Source: Antedon mediterranea
Taxonomy: Eukaryota > Echinodermata > Crinoidea > Comatulida > Antedonidae
NCBI RefSeq assembly: GCF_964355755.1
Contig: NC_092673.1
Location: 10,113,001 to 10,177,000, forward strand
Length of the DNA: 64,000 nt
Direction: 5' to 3'
The notes beneath the pieces are model-generated. The model made no database searches. It was given only the letters and a program-made list of their open reading frames with translations, and was not told where the DNA came from. Below, one piece after another: positions 21,401 through 32,159 of this stretch; the stretch's first letter is position 1, and the number at the start of each line of letters is the position of its first letter. A program made the translations under genes and the position numbers.

Positions 21401-22675
21401 AGTTTTAAGTTAGAGTTGTTGGGGCTAAAATGGGCAGTGGTGGATAAATTCGCCTCTTACATTCAGGGTTCAAAGGTTACCATTTTTACTGATCATAATC
21501 CTTTAGCGCATTTAAAAACTGCAAAGCTTGGCGCTACAGAAATGAGATGGGTCTCTCAGTTAGCTATGTTCGATATTGAAATCAAATATAAGCCAGGTTC
21601 TAACAACAAATGTGCCGATACTTTAAGTCGTCGTCCGATTAGTGTGTGTACGGATTTTAAGTCGGATCTAGGAGTTATCGCTTCATGTCTTAATATATAT
21701 GTTGATTCTCATCCCTCAATTAATAAGTGTAAACCATGTATTGAAATTGATCAATCATCACGTAATATTAACAAAGCATTGTCTATTTTTCCTTCTTACT
21801 CCCATGAGCAGTTGGCAGAATGTCAGAAGAAAGATAGGGAATTGGGAGAAATCTGGAAATTATGGATGGAAAAATGGTGTCCTGGTGACCGCTACAATAC
21901 AGATAATTCTAGAATGTTGGGCTGGTTGAGACAGTGGACAAGTTATAGAGAGATTTGTGGAGTTCTGTATAGAGAGATCAATGAGGATATCCATGGTAAA
22001 ATTCATCAATTGTTAGTGCCTACTAATTTGCGCAATCTTTTTATAGGTTTATGTCATGATAAATGGGCTCATCAAGGAGTTCAACGGACTATACAACTTC
22101 TAAAGCGTCGATGTTTCTGGCCAGGTATGAATGGTGATGTACGTACGCATATTTCCAAGTGTTTTAGTTGTGTATCTAGTAAAGTTCCTACTCCAACGGT
22201 CAAACCCCCTCTTCGTCATATTCTAGCCTTTCGTCCCGAAGAGATTCTTGCTATAGATTTCTTAAAGATGGATCGTGGAAAGGGAGGCTATGAGGACATT
22301 CTTGTTATGACTGATGTGTTTAGTAAGTTTTCACTAGCGGTCCCATGTAAAGATCAGATGGCTGATACAGTGGCTCGTGTATTGAGAGATAATTGGTTTT
22401 CCCACTATGGTGTGCCAGCACGGTTACATTCGGATCAAGGTAGATCCTTTGAGGGTAAAATTATTCAAGGTATAGGCCTATGTAGTCTTTATGGCATGAC
22501 AAAATCTCGCACTACAGCGTATTGGCCTGCAGGTAATGGGCAGTGCGAACGTTTCAACAAGACCTTATGCAGTTTATTGCGTTCTTTAAGCCCGAAAGAT
22601 CGACGCAAATGCCCGAATTGCTGCAGCATATTGTGTTTATGTATAATTCCACCCCTCATACCGTTACAGGTGTAA
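18404..22675 (+). pseudogene. Ty3/gypsy Gag-Pol polyprotein, integrase interrupted by a frameshift
   Basis: A 1423-codon frame. Two CCHC knuckles (CYNCGKNGHTKSDC, CWFCRGRGHYSYAC) lie at about residues 264-300. The protease active site LDTGAEAS is near 396. RT has the catalytic YLDD near 804, RNase H has EVDAS near 957 and TDHNPL near 1029, and integrase has an HHCC zinc segment near 1217-1255 and DDE residues in AIDFLK, HSDQG and GQCERF (about 1283, 1341, 1381). Gag and Pol share one frame. The last 25 or so codons are out of register because of a single-base shift near 22600; the rest of integrase is in another frame (next entry). An earlier ATG at 18361 opens a different frame that stops at about 18444, so the Gag start is uncertain. 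Confidence 0.93.
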
Positions 22676-23340
22676 CACCGTATCTTCTTATGTTTGGTCG
22701 TGAACCATTAATTCCATTAGATCACTTTATTGGAGGTGCGGAGCAAGATTGGTCTGAGGATTATTTGACTAAAGAAGCTGATCTCATGAAGAGGGCATAT
22801 GAAGTGGTTTCACGTAGAATCAAATCAGCAGCAGCTAAAGAAGAGCATCGTTATAAGTCTTGTTCTCCGACGGAAATATTAGAAATTGGTGATCGGGTTT
22901 TACTTCGTCGAAGACATTTTAATACTAGACATAAATTGGCTAATAAGTTCGAGGAGCACTCGTATATTGTTGAGACTATTAACAAAGAAGCAGACGTTTT
23001 TGGTATCCACTCTGCAGTTGGGGGTCCTTTGAATTATGTTAACCGCAGACGATTGCGATCGGATCCTAGGAGTGTGGTGGAAGAACTGGTACATTTTGAT
23101 TGGAATGAGTGGTTGCCGTATGATGGTCTAGAAGTGGATGTAAATTATAAAGATGAAAGTTGTGAGTCTGAATCGGACGATGATGTTGAAAGTTTTAAGA
23201 TTGTTGTAGATGTGAATTCTGATCAATCAATAGATATTGAGCGTGATGATTCGAGAGTAATTCCAAGGCGATCATCTCGTTTTACAAAAGGTGTTCACAA
23301 AAATCGATATCGCTTACCCATGTCCACTCTTAAAAAATAA
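22603..23340 (+). pseudogene. Integrase C-terminal part, separate frame
   Basis: This frame continues the integrase fold after the break near 22600 (MYNSTPHTVTGVTPYLLMFG, REPLIPLDHF), then a C-terminal chromatin/DNA-binding region (GDRVLLRRRHFNTRHKLANK, YIVETI) of GPY/F type, and an acidic tail ending before the purine tract. Its stop at 23338-23340 lies 47 bp before the 3' LTR, leaving no room for env. Described as found; the break presumably inactivates this copy. Confidence 0.85.
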
Positions 23341-23375
23341 ATTTGTTTCGCTCCTTTTGGGTCAAAAGGGCATCC

Positions 23376-23387
23376 AAGCGGGGAAAT
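23376..23387 (+). promoter_or_regulatory. Polypurine tract
   Basis: AAGCGGGGAAAT directly precedes the 3' LTR, where plus-strand DNA synthesis of LTR elements is primed. Confidence 0.7.
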
Positions 23388-24183
23388 TGTAATGGATCGG
23401 AAAGCTTCCGAAGTTTCTTATATCTACATTATTGGTGGCGCAATATATTGCATTGCATTGCTATTGTTCACTACTGGTAGTCGCGGGCGTATTTGCATAT
23501 CAGGTGAATGATTATATTGAATAGGCTGCGTGAGCGTTGGTTCTGCAGAAGTTGTTTTAGTTGTTGTCTGAGTAAGACATGTTATATACTGTATTTCTTT
23601 AAAGTGTGGATTCTCGCCAATACTGTGAGTAGATATTTTCTATACAACAACCATAATGTTTTACAGTATTACTCCATGTGCATAACCGAGTTAAGTTGTT
23701 ATCGTTCATTATTTGTAACGACCATGAATTCACTGTTTAATAATTTCTCTTTGATATACAGCTTTGTCTTATTAGATAGCATACATGTTGAAGTTAGTTG
23801 TATAACATACCATGTTGAAGTTAATTGGATAACTTACCAGGTTGACGTGATTAGTAGTATGAAATTGGTGTATTGGATCCAGGTATAAGTTCGTTAAATG
23901 TTATATACAGTAATACTAATTGATAATTAGTGAAGTGACCATATTGTAGTAAGCTTGCTTGTGATTGTTTTTATTGTTGAATTATATTACACTGCTGATG
24001 CATAATAATTATGACGTTGTTTTATACAGGGTTTGTTGTTCCTGTTTAGAAAAATAAACGATACAGAGTAAATACAGCCTCATTTTGCGTATTGTTTCGT
24101 TGCATGGGATACATGGCTTCACAAACCAAACCTTAATGGTCTAAACCTAGCAAATCAATATTAAGGATTCCCGAACTACGACA
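23388..24183 (+). repeat. 3' LTR
   Basis: Collinear with the 5' LTR; lacks 3 bp of an AAA near its position 365 and ends ..ACTACGACA before the TAAG target duplication. Confidence 0.95.
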
Positions 24184-24184
24184 T

Positions 24185-24340
24185 AAGTTACTATATAAGG
24201 GAAGGAGAAGTATTTTGGCATTACTTATCTGCTCCAACTGTGTGGTGAATTACAATTATCCTGAATTGTTAATGTTAGCAGGACTGAAGCCATTATGAAA
24301 TGTATACAACCACTGGACTTTCTACAGTAACTTCTCCAAT
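24185..24340 (-). pseudogene. PKHD1L1-like exon fragment, copy B, separated by the gypsy insertion
   Basis: The minus strand matches the copy A exon at 9595-9765 at nucleotide level, including LDIGEVTVESP and the TTTCATAATGGCTTCAGTCC stretch, but with small deletions that break the frame. It is the 5'-most recognisable piece of copy B. Confidence 0.5.
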
Positions 24341-24345
24341 ATCCA

Positions 24346-24688
24346 ACATTACTTACCCGTTGATTAAGTTAATTAACAATTGGGATGAAATATTTTACAG
24401 TACTTTGTACTTAATTTATTATTAACATTTAAAACATATTTTAATGTAAATTAAAAATAATTTTATTTTATAGTTGTTTATTTATAAATTAATTTAGCAT
24501 TTACTTAAACTATAGGCTTAATTTAATAATTAATTAGTTACAAACCCAATACCTGATAGGAAGGATGAGCAAGGCTAAGACAAAGGTGTAATACGCCTGC
24601 AATCTGTGGGTCTTCAGGCATAGATATAGATATCAACTAAAGAAGGTTACGCATCTAGGCAGCGGGTTGCATGAGAACAGAGAACTGA
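24346..24688. other. AT-rich spacer, nothing recognised
   Basis: Homopolymer-like A/T stretches with no open frame of note or repeat structure, up to the TIR element at 24689. Confidence 0.5.
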
Positions 24689-27600
24689 TAGTCCGGTGGC
24701 AGGAGGGGGAATCACCACCCGAAAGGTGATTAGAATTTTCCGTAGATTACGAATATGGAAGGTAATCGATCAGGATATGAAGCGTTTTCGAGATATAAGG
24801 GATCAAAGTTCAAAATTGACCAATTACAAGAATGTATTATGTATGTATTATAACAAATTTATTGAAGCACAATTTGGTCTTTTATTACATTTTTATGATT
24901 ATAAGTGTCTATTCAATCACCTTATGAAAAAAAATCCTTTGTAATTAAGGGTCAAATTTCAATATTGACCAATCATAGAACGTACCTATAAAACCAAATA
25001 AAAACTTATATTTAATAAAAATTGGATGTTTTCTCATCCTGTTAATCAATCATACGCAATGTAAAAGAGCGAATACATCATTTCATCAGTTGACATAAGG
25101 TCAATTTCATCAGTTGACATAAGGTCAAAAGTCAACATTTTAATACACGTATTAGTTAACAAATAAATTGCAAATTATGATATTGATGGTTTTACCAAAA
25201 TTAAATCAAATTATTTGATTAGTAAAGTTATGTTATTTCATTATAATTTTGATTAATATAATTATAATACTGTATTTAATCAAATCAGACTTTGATCAGG
25301 GTAGGAAGCGAATAGGAAGAGATAAGGGGTCAAAGTTCAAAATTGACCGATTATAACAATGTATTATATACATATGTATTATAACCAATTTATTGAAGTT
25401 CAATTTGGTCTTTTAATACATTTGTATGGTTATAGGTATCTATTCAGTCGCCTTATAAAACAAATACTTTTCAATTAAAGGTCAAATGTCAATATTGACC
25501 AATCACACATTTTGCATATAAACCCAAATAAAAACTAACATTTAATACAAAATGTTATGTTTTATCATTCTGTTAAGACATTTATCAATCATACACAATC
25601 AAAAGGGGACATAGGTCAAAGGTCAACATTTGAACAAGTGATATACTAAATAATGCAAAGTTATTCAAACTATGAGATCGATGTTCATAAATGTAATCAC
25701 GTTATTTGATCAGTGAAGTTATGGTATTTTTATATTTTTTCTAGTGCGCATTATTTTAAATGTATTAATATAATACTGTAAAATAAATAATAAAATTATT
25801 AATATTATTAATATTATGACGGTTAAAATGTTATGATGTTAAAATGTTACGCTGCCCTTCAATGATTTGCCACTATACAGTTGCATTTATTAGGGCTACA
25901 ATATTCGTTTTTGGAAAATAAACTACTATATATCAGAACCAGAGAATACCAATTCGTACAGGATAGGGCATAGGCAGATCCAGGTGGCCAAACTCAATCC
26001 ACAACTCACTACACAGACAGACCACAATTTTTATATAGCCACAGATAGTTTGGCCCATACAGGAAAGAGTTTCCTGTACACAAAAGATTCTAAAATAACC
26101 CATATGGATTTGCCCGAATGAACCCTCTAAGGACCCTTTTGGGATGTGGTGTGCTACATAAGGCCCTGTATTAGAAATTAATATGGGGTAAATAGTTCAT
26201 AGATGAACTATGGAATAAAACTAAAATGTTCACCCTCAATCTTTAAATAACATTTATGGATTTGCCCAAATGAACCCAAGGGCCGATCTTTCATGGACCT
26301 TTCGGGGTTCTCTATGTGGGTCTACAAGAGACCCTATATTGGAAATACTGTATGTGGGGTGAAAATGTGGGTTCATAAAGATATAATAAATATCCCTGTG
26401 CACCCTCGATCATCCATAAGGAACATTTTATGGATTTGCCCAAATTAACCCAAGGGTCGGTCGTTCTCCATGGATGGACATTAAGCCCCATAATGGAAAT
26501 ATAAGGGGTGATACTGTGAGTTCATATAGACAGGCGCGGCCCATGGAATAAAGCTGCCTGTGCACTCTCGATCCTTAAGGAACCGATTTTGATTTTTCCT
26601 AAAATGAAACAACAGCAGGTCATCTATTTAGACCCTTCTCTACTGTATGTTCAGTTCTACATTTGGCCCCTGTATCGGATCAATGCATTTGGCTACATAA
26701 GTTAGTTACTGTGTTAGAAATATATCGGGTAACTAAAACTGTAGGTTCCAATATTAAGCCATGGGAAAACCCTGTCTGTGCACCCTCAATCCTTTTAAAA
26801 GGAACCCATATGGATTTGCCAAAATGAACCAAGGGTAACTTCTGAATTCTCTATGAACCGTACATTCCGTTTATTGGAGATACATGGATACCTGATTGAA
26901 ATGTTTCTGAAAGACATTGTACTGTATAGTAGTAGTATTCCCCTTCCCCACCTCTTTGCATTAAATCCGCCCGATAGGCTCTTATGTACAGGATTTCAAA
27001 GCAATAATCACACTTGTATTTTTCAAGCAGTATAATCTATTAGATTGAATAAAAATATCTATTATAAAAAATTTTCCGTTAGAAATCTCTATGCTATGTC
27101 GTTATTTAGATGAGAAAAACAGGTCAAAGGTTAAAATTACAGAAAAATAGTGTTTCAGTCACTTTTTGAAAAAAATGTTGCATTATGGCAAGTATAAACA
27201 TATATATTGTGAACAATTTGATACCAAAATTGGCTCCTTACGATAAATATTTATTAATTTATGTTTTTATAACCTTATTCAATTATGTCAAAGGTTAATA
27301 ACCACACTTCCGGTCATTTTCAAGCAATATCATCTTTTACACTGAATATAAATGTATATCTTAGGAACAATTTGCTCCTATTTTTAATTCTCTCCCTTCT
27401 CTCTGCCGTTACTTAGATATAGCAAAAAAAGGTCAAAGGTCAAAATTGCTATAAATGGGGTTTCCGATCAATTTTACAAAGAAAGTTCTGTTAGAGCTAA
27501 TATAAACATATACATTGTGAACAATCACCAAAATTATCTCACTAGGTCCAGAATTTCCAGAGATATAGCATGTTTTTATATTGGTCAATTTTGAACTTTG

Positions 27601-27693
27601 ACCCCTTATATCTCGAAAACGCTTCCTATCCTGATCGATTACCATCCATATTCGTAATCTACGGAAAATTTCCCCCCTCCTGCCACCGGACTA
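24689..27693. mobile_element. TA-flanked 3 kb non-autonomous TIR transposon (element 2)
   Basis: The ends are inverted copies over about 110-130 bp: left 24691-24822 and right about 27582-27691, both starting GTCCGGTGGCAGGAGG after TA. The left arm carries an extra 24-bp hairpin-forming insert (ATCACC..GGTGAT at about 24711-24730). The interior has a 526-bp duplication (starts 24768 and 25294), a further ~310-bp duplication at about 27115-27560, and spaced repeats at 26090-26850. No transposase is coded. End sequence TAGTCMGGTGGC is shared with element 1, implying the same family of transposase in trans. Confidence 0.85.
26090..26850. repeat. Five spaced copies of a 'TATGGATTTGCCCAAATGAACCC' type unit
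   Basis: Variants of ATGGATTTGCC.AAATGAACC occur near 26101, 26255, 26430, 26588 (poor) and 26809, each preceded by a CCTGTGCACCCTCGAT-like block and followed by a GGACCxTTxxGGG-like block. Unit length is irregular (about 150-230 bp), so this is a degenerate internal array of element 2. Confidence 0.6.
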
Positions 27694-27699
27694 TGAAGA

Positions 27700-27946
27700 A
27701 GAAGACTGCAAGGAACAGGAAGTGAGGAAAAATGTTAGAGGAGTGATATATGACGAGGTGCCAAAGAAGTTAGAGCCAGGTTTAAGGCTACATGACTAGA
27801 CCAGTAGGCATGCATGGGGCGGAAACTCGATGGCAGATAAGAAACTGGAGGCTGTTGAGATGAAATGCATGAAATGAGTGAAACTATAAGTTAGACAAAC
27901 TATAAGTTAGACAAATGAGGGATAACATTCATGAATGCAGGCTAAA
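27700..27946 (+). pseudogene. LINE RT C-terminal relic, first part
   Basis: The plus strand reads pieces such as VRGVIYDEVPKK and TRPVGMHGAETRW, which resemble the 'VRPxxxYGxExW' region near the C-terminus of RTE/L1-type reverse transcriptases. Frames are broken. The relic resumes at 31005 after the inserted TIR element, and again after the MITE at 32114. Confidence 0.4.
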
Positions 27947-28269
27947 GCCTGGTTTCCTGTCGACGTAAGATTTGGAAATGCTAACGTTTGTTACGATTGT
28001 TGCGTTTGTTACGTCTCTTCCGTTAAGTTGAACAAAAGTGAACGTCGTTTTGATCGTTCTGAACCGCAGGCTCACGAGCCGATAACGACCCTTACGTAAA
28101 GTTGACTTTTTTAACTTCAAGCGCTTACGGTCGTCTTATGATCGTTACGTAAAGTTGAAATTTTTTCTTACGCTTCTGTGTTTGCTCGATCGATAGTTGC
28201 CCATGTCAGGCAATTGTTTTTCAGGTAGGCAGCCTAGGCTTAGAAAGGCATACATGCACATATGGCATA

Positions 28270-28620
28270 CTGTACATAGGCCTAGCTTCATAAAACGGAA
28301 CATGCCTAGGCCCAGGCCCAGTCCTACATCATAACCATTACTATTTTACTGTAATATAGGCAAGAGGCCTGTACTAAATATGTCCTAGACCGTAGCCTTC
28401 TTGTAGGCCTAGCCTAGGCCTACTTAGTAATACTAGGCCTAGGCTAGCCTACTACTAAAAGCCTTTTTAGGCCTACCTACTATATAGCCTAGGCCCCTAG
28501 TACTTAGTAGTAGTAGGCCTCCTATACTAGCCTACTAGGCGAGGCCCTACAAACAAGTACTAGGCCTATCCCAATTAAGTGGACCACCATCTGTAGGCCT
28601 AGGCTAGCTTTGGAATTAGG
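28270..28620. repeat. Dense AGGCCTA/TAGGCCT word cluster
   Basis: TAGGCCTA, CCTAGGC and TACTAGGC words follow each other with little other sequence. Similar clusters occur at 31440-31860, 41540-41700, 42150-42330 and 43440-43680. They are palindromic and composition-driven, with no fixed period. Confidence 0.6.
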
Positions 28621-28932
28621 TATAAATCTCTCTTTTTTTTAGTGTGACTTTATTTTATATGATAGGTCAAATTAAAAAAAAAACATTTTAACATTTTAAT
28701 GTATTGGATCTACACACTCTACACAATAATTCCAACTTCTAAACTGCAACAAAAATGATCTACAGTGAAACTCTTCTTTTACATGCCCTTTGGTTGGAAT
28801 GTGTTTAAAAACTAAATGTTTGTAACTAAAACTGTTATCATACTGTACACATAATTATAACTAATAACAGTAGTTCAGCTGCTTAACAGGAAAATGCTAT
28901 AAAATTAAAATTTGTAGTCATTAACAGAAAAA

Positions 28933-29916
28933 CAAGTGAAAAACACTTTAAATATGTTTAATTATTTTTCTTTGATTTAAAATAATTATTGAAAAGCTTC
29001 AACACACTAGTTTTAAAATGTTAAATATTTTTACAGAGCAAATTTTAAACACAAAATGAGGCCTATAATGATTCCAAAGTAAATACTGCCCAGTACATAG
29101 GAAATATCACACTTATTTATTATTAACATTTTTACATGTGAACAGAAAGTCTGCTTCTAGTACCACTGAAAATTAAACAAAACATTGATATTAACATTGA
29201 TAATGTATCAACATTGAATGTGTATGTGTTGCATTTACTAATTGTTTTGCTTTATTAAATAGATATACAAGTATGACACCAGAAAGATTGAATCAACTTG
29301 TGTCCTTAATTCAGCCCCATCTGAAAGAGAGAAATTACAGTACAGTGTACCACAGTTTCAGAGTTTAAAAATATGTTTATAATTTTAGTACTCAACTTTT
29401 TAGATTTATTTAAAGGTTTAATTTCAAGTGAAAAACACTTTAAATATGTTTAATTATTTTTCTTTGATTTAAAATAATTATTGAAAAGCTTCAACACACT
29501 AGTTTTAAAATGTTAAATATTTTTACAGAGCAAATTTTAAACACAAAATGAGGCCTATAATGATTCCAAAGTAAATACTGCCCAGTACATAGGAAATATC
29601 ACACTTATTTATTATTAACATTTTTACATGTGAACAGAAAGTCTGCTTCTAGTACCACTGAAAATTAAACAAAACATTGATATTAACATTGATAATGTAT
29701 CAACATTGAAAGTGTATGTGTTGCATTTACTAATTGTTTTGCTTTATTAAATAGATATACAAGAATGACACCAGAAAGATTGAATCAACTTGTGTCCTTA
29801 ATTCAGCCCCATCTGAAAGAGAGAAATTACAGTACAGTGTACCACAGTTTCAGAGTTTAAAAATATGTTTATAATTTTAGTACTCAACTTGTTAGATTTA
29901 TTTAAAGGTTTAATTT
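28933..29916. repeat. 492-bp perfect-register tandem duplication
   Basis: Copy 1 is 28933-29424 and copy 2 is 29425-29916. Only about three base differences were seen by eye (for example GAATGTG/GAAAGTG, AAGTATG/AAGAATG, TTTTTAG/TTGTTAG). Each contains the short transposase-like segment MTPERLNQLVSLIQPH, so a coding exon has been duplicated recently. Confidence 0.9.
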
Positions 29917-31004
29917 CCTGTATCATATATATTGTGTGACACAGTGTATGCAAAGAAAGTTACTGTATATCACTTAAGGTAATCAGTAAAAGTGTTTGTG
30001 TTTGCGTTTTAAAAATGTATTTAGTTAATAAGTAAGTAATTATAGTATTTAGTTAAAGGTTTGATTGTCGGTATTATATATTCTGTATGCCATGGTGTAT
30101 GCATCTATTATTTTTGAGAATTTATATAAATGGCCTAATCCATAAAATAGTATTGTGCAGAATGTATTTGTAAATAAATTTATTTAACAAGTATTTACTG
30201 TATGCTTCTTATTATTAAGTGTGGAGGGATATTGAATGGCAATATTATTTAATAACTTTATTATTATTATTATCATTATTATTAATTGTTATTAAATATC
30301 TTACCTTCTGTATTTAATATTACATCTACTGCATCAGAATCTAATAGCATGCTTCTTATAACAACACAAACAACAAAAACATTGATTAGAAAAACTCAGA
30401 TGGAGCAAATAGTGCCGGTTTAAATTGTTTAAAAACATCGAATCATTTCTCCTAATAAAAGAATAGTTAATGAACTTAATTACCGGAAGGAGAATATGTC
30501 AATAAAATAAAGAAAAGTGTGAATAGAAAGAACTTGAATATAATTGTACGTTTTTAATATAGGGCTAATTTTTATCCTTTTTTGGTAAAGAGGTGTTGTA
30601 AAAAAGCTGCTTTTATTAATGAAATTCGTATTTTCGTATCTATTAAAAATAGGCCTATCCTTTTCCATTGTATATCTTGCGCTTACGACTCTTACGCTTA
30701 CGTAAAGTTGACTCCAAGTTAACTTTACGTAAGAATCGTTAATAACGCAACGCAAGTGATCGCAAGCAATAAAATCCCGGTTTCCTGTAAATTCGCGATA
30801 AATCGACGTATCAGACGGAGATTCGATACCCCGGTTTCCTGTCGATCGTCTATTTTTCTTGCGTTTACGTCGATTCCACCAAAATATTGTCGTAAGCGGT
30901 TTCCTGTCAAATGTTGGTTTCTTACGTAAAATCGACATAACAATCGTAACTGACGTTAGAAAAACTGACTCTTAAGGCACTCTTACGTCGACAGGAAACC
31001 AGCC

Positions 31005-31125
31005 TTAAGATAGTATGGGATATGAAGATTAGGGAGAAGAATGCTATAATTAATCGGATGGATAGCAGAAAGAGTAGGAATGGAGAAGACCAAAAAGAAG
31101 GGCGAGAAAGAGATGGTTATAGTCC
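31005..31125 (+). pseudogene. LINE RT C-terminal relic, second part
   Basis: This plus-strand piece contains a 'GRExKRRARKRW'-like basic end (AAGACCAAAAAGAAGGGCG region) typical of the RTE-type C-terminus, and abuts the CAG target of the MITE. Assigned by position and weak similarity. Confidence 0.35.
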
Positions 31126-31127
31126 AG

Positions 31128-32113
31128 TGGCCGTATTCACCAATCTCACTTAGGCAAAGGGAAACACTTAAGGGGTATTCACAAATGAGTTAAGGGATTC
31201 ACTTACCTAAGGAAAACACTTAATTTAAGGGTAAAACTTAAGGGTAAAAATAATCATAAATATTCATGAGTTGTCCCATTGTCCAATCACAGAGGATTTA
31301 ATTCCCCTATGGTCCAATCACTTTCCTCTTTAAAACTAATTTGCATATTTTAAAAAGAGTAAGGGGTTGGGGGACGGGGGCGAGGATGAAGAGAAAATAG
31401 TGTATGGACGATGATCAATAAAAAGAAAATGGCAGTCAAAACAAAAAGTAAATGAATATTAGACCTAGACTAATTTGTATGAGGATCAAGAAAATTAGGT
31501 CTAGCCTAGATGCTACTAACAAACCAACATTCTGTGTAGTCATAAACCTGTCTGTATTGAGGCATATGCATCCTAGGCTGGTTACTGGGCAGACCAACAG
31601 GGGGCCTAGCATCTCTACCTAGCCTACTAGAATGGGGCTAATTTATATTACAACGAAATGGGAAGCCATCTTCCACGAAAATAATGGCAGTCAAAAAAAA
31701 AAAAAAAATGAATATATAGGCATAGACTAATTTGTATGGTGGGGATCAGCAAAAATGATCTAGATGCTACTTAAACTAAACATGAATCCTAGGCCAGTTA
31801 GTGGGCAGACCAACTAGCCTTAGCCTAGCATCTCTACCTAGCCTAGACTGGGGCTATCTACAACTGGGCATAGTACTCGCACACACAGAATCTTCAGCAC
31901 AACCAAGGTACTGAATAGTTAAGGGAACTTTTAAGGGACCTCTGAGGTCCCTTAAAAGTTAAGGGAAAAATAGACCAAGTTAAGGGTTTCCCTTAACCTT
32001 AACCCCTTTGTGAATACCACTTAAGTGAAACCCATAATATTTTCTTGATTTAAGGGAAATTTTTAGGATTTAAGGGAAATATCTCACTTAAGTGTGATTG
32101 GTGAATACGGCCA
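31128..32113. mobile_element. 986-bp MITE with CAG target duplication
   Basis: Both ends read TGGCCGTATTCACCAATC inward, and CAG lies on both sides (31125-31127, 32114-32116), a CWG target as used by PIF/Harbinger elements. Subterminal zones are packed with TTAAGGG / CCCTTAA words. Two internal blocks (about 31420-31510 and 31680-31770) repeat each other around AATGGCAGTCAAAA. A 35-bp near-perfect palindrome lies at 31926-31960. No ORF. Confidence 0.9.
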
Positions 32114-32159
32114 CAGATCCCTATGTAAAAAAAAAGTGCCTTCGTGTGCAGATCATGGG

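Larger units (their letters stand above)
17186..24183 (+). mobile_element. Ty3/gypsy LTR retrotransposon, near full length
   Basis: LTRs at 17186-17984 (799 bp) and 23388-24183 (796 bp) begin TG and end CA. They differ by about five substitutions and one 3-bp indel by eye, so insertion was recent relative to the decay around it. TAAG precedes the left LTR (17182-17185) and follows the right LTR (24184-24187), and the uninterrupted site is preserved in copy A near 9558 (..AATGTAAGTTACTATATAAGG). The inside codes Gag, protease, RT, RNase H and integrase in that order, which places it in Ty3/gypsy and not Copia or BEL. No envelope-like frame follows integrase. Confidence 0.95.
27950..31001. mobile_element. 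3.05 kb TIR DNA transposon with subterminal repeats
   Basis: Both ends read TGGTTTCCTGTCGACGTAAG inward. GCC flanks each side (27947-27949, 31002-31004); AGCCT is an alternative 5-bp reading. The element splits a LINE relic whose two halves meet at this point. Subterminal ACGTAAAGTTGA words repeat near both ends (about 28020-28160 and 30680-30740). A short frame in the interior duplication (MTPERLNQLVSLIQPHLKER) resembles the N-terminal part of PIF/Harbinger transposases, which agrees with a 3-bp TSD. Confidence 0.8.

Noticed and set aside
31128-32113. TTAAGGG words as interstitial telomere sequence
   Set aside because: Metazoan telomere is TTAGGG; the words are in both orientations and confined to MITE subterminal zones.
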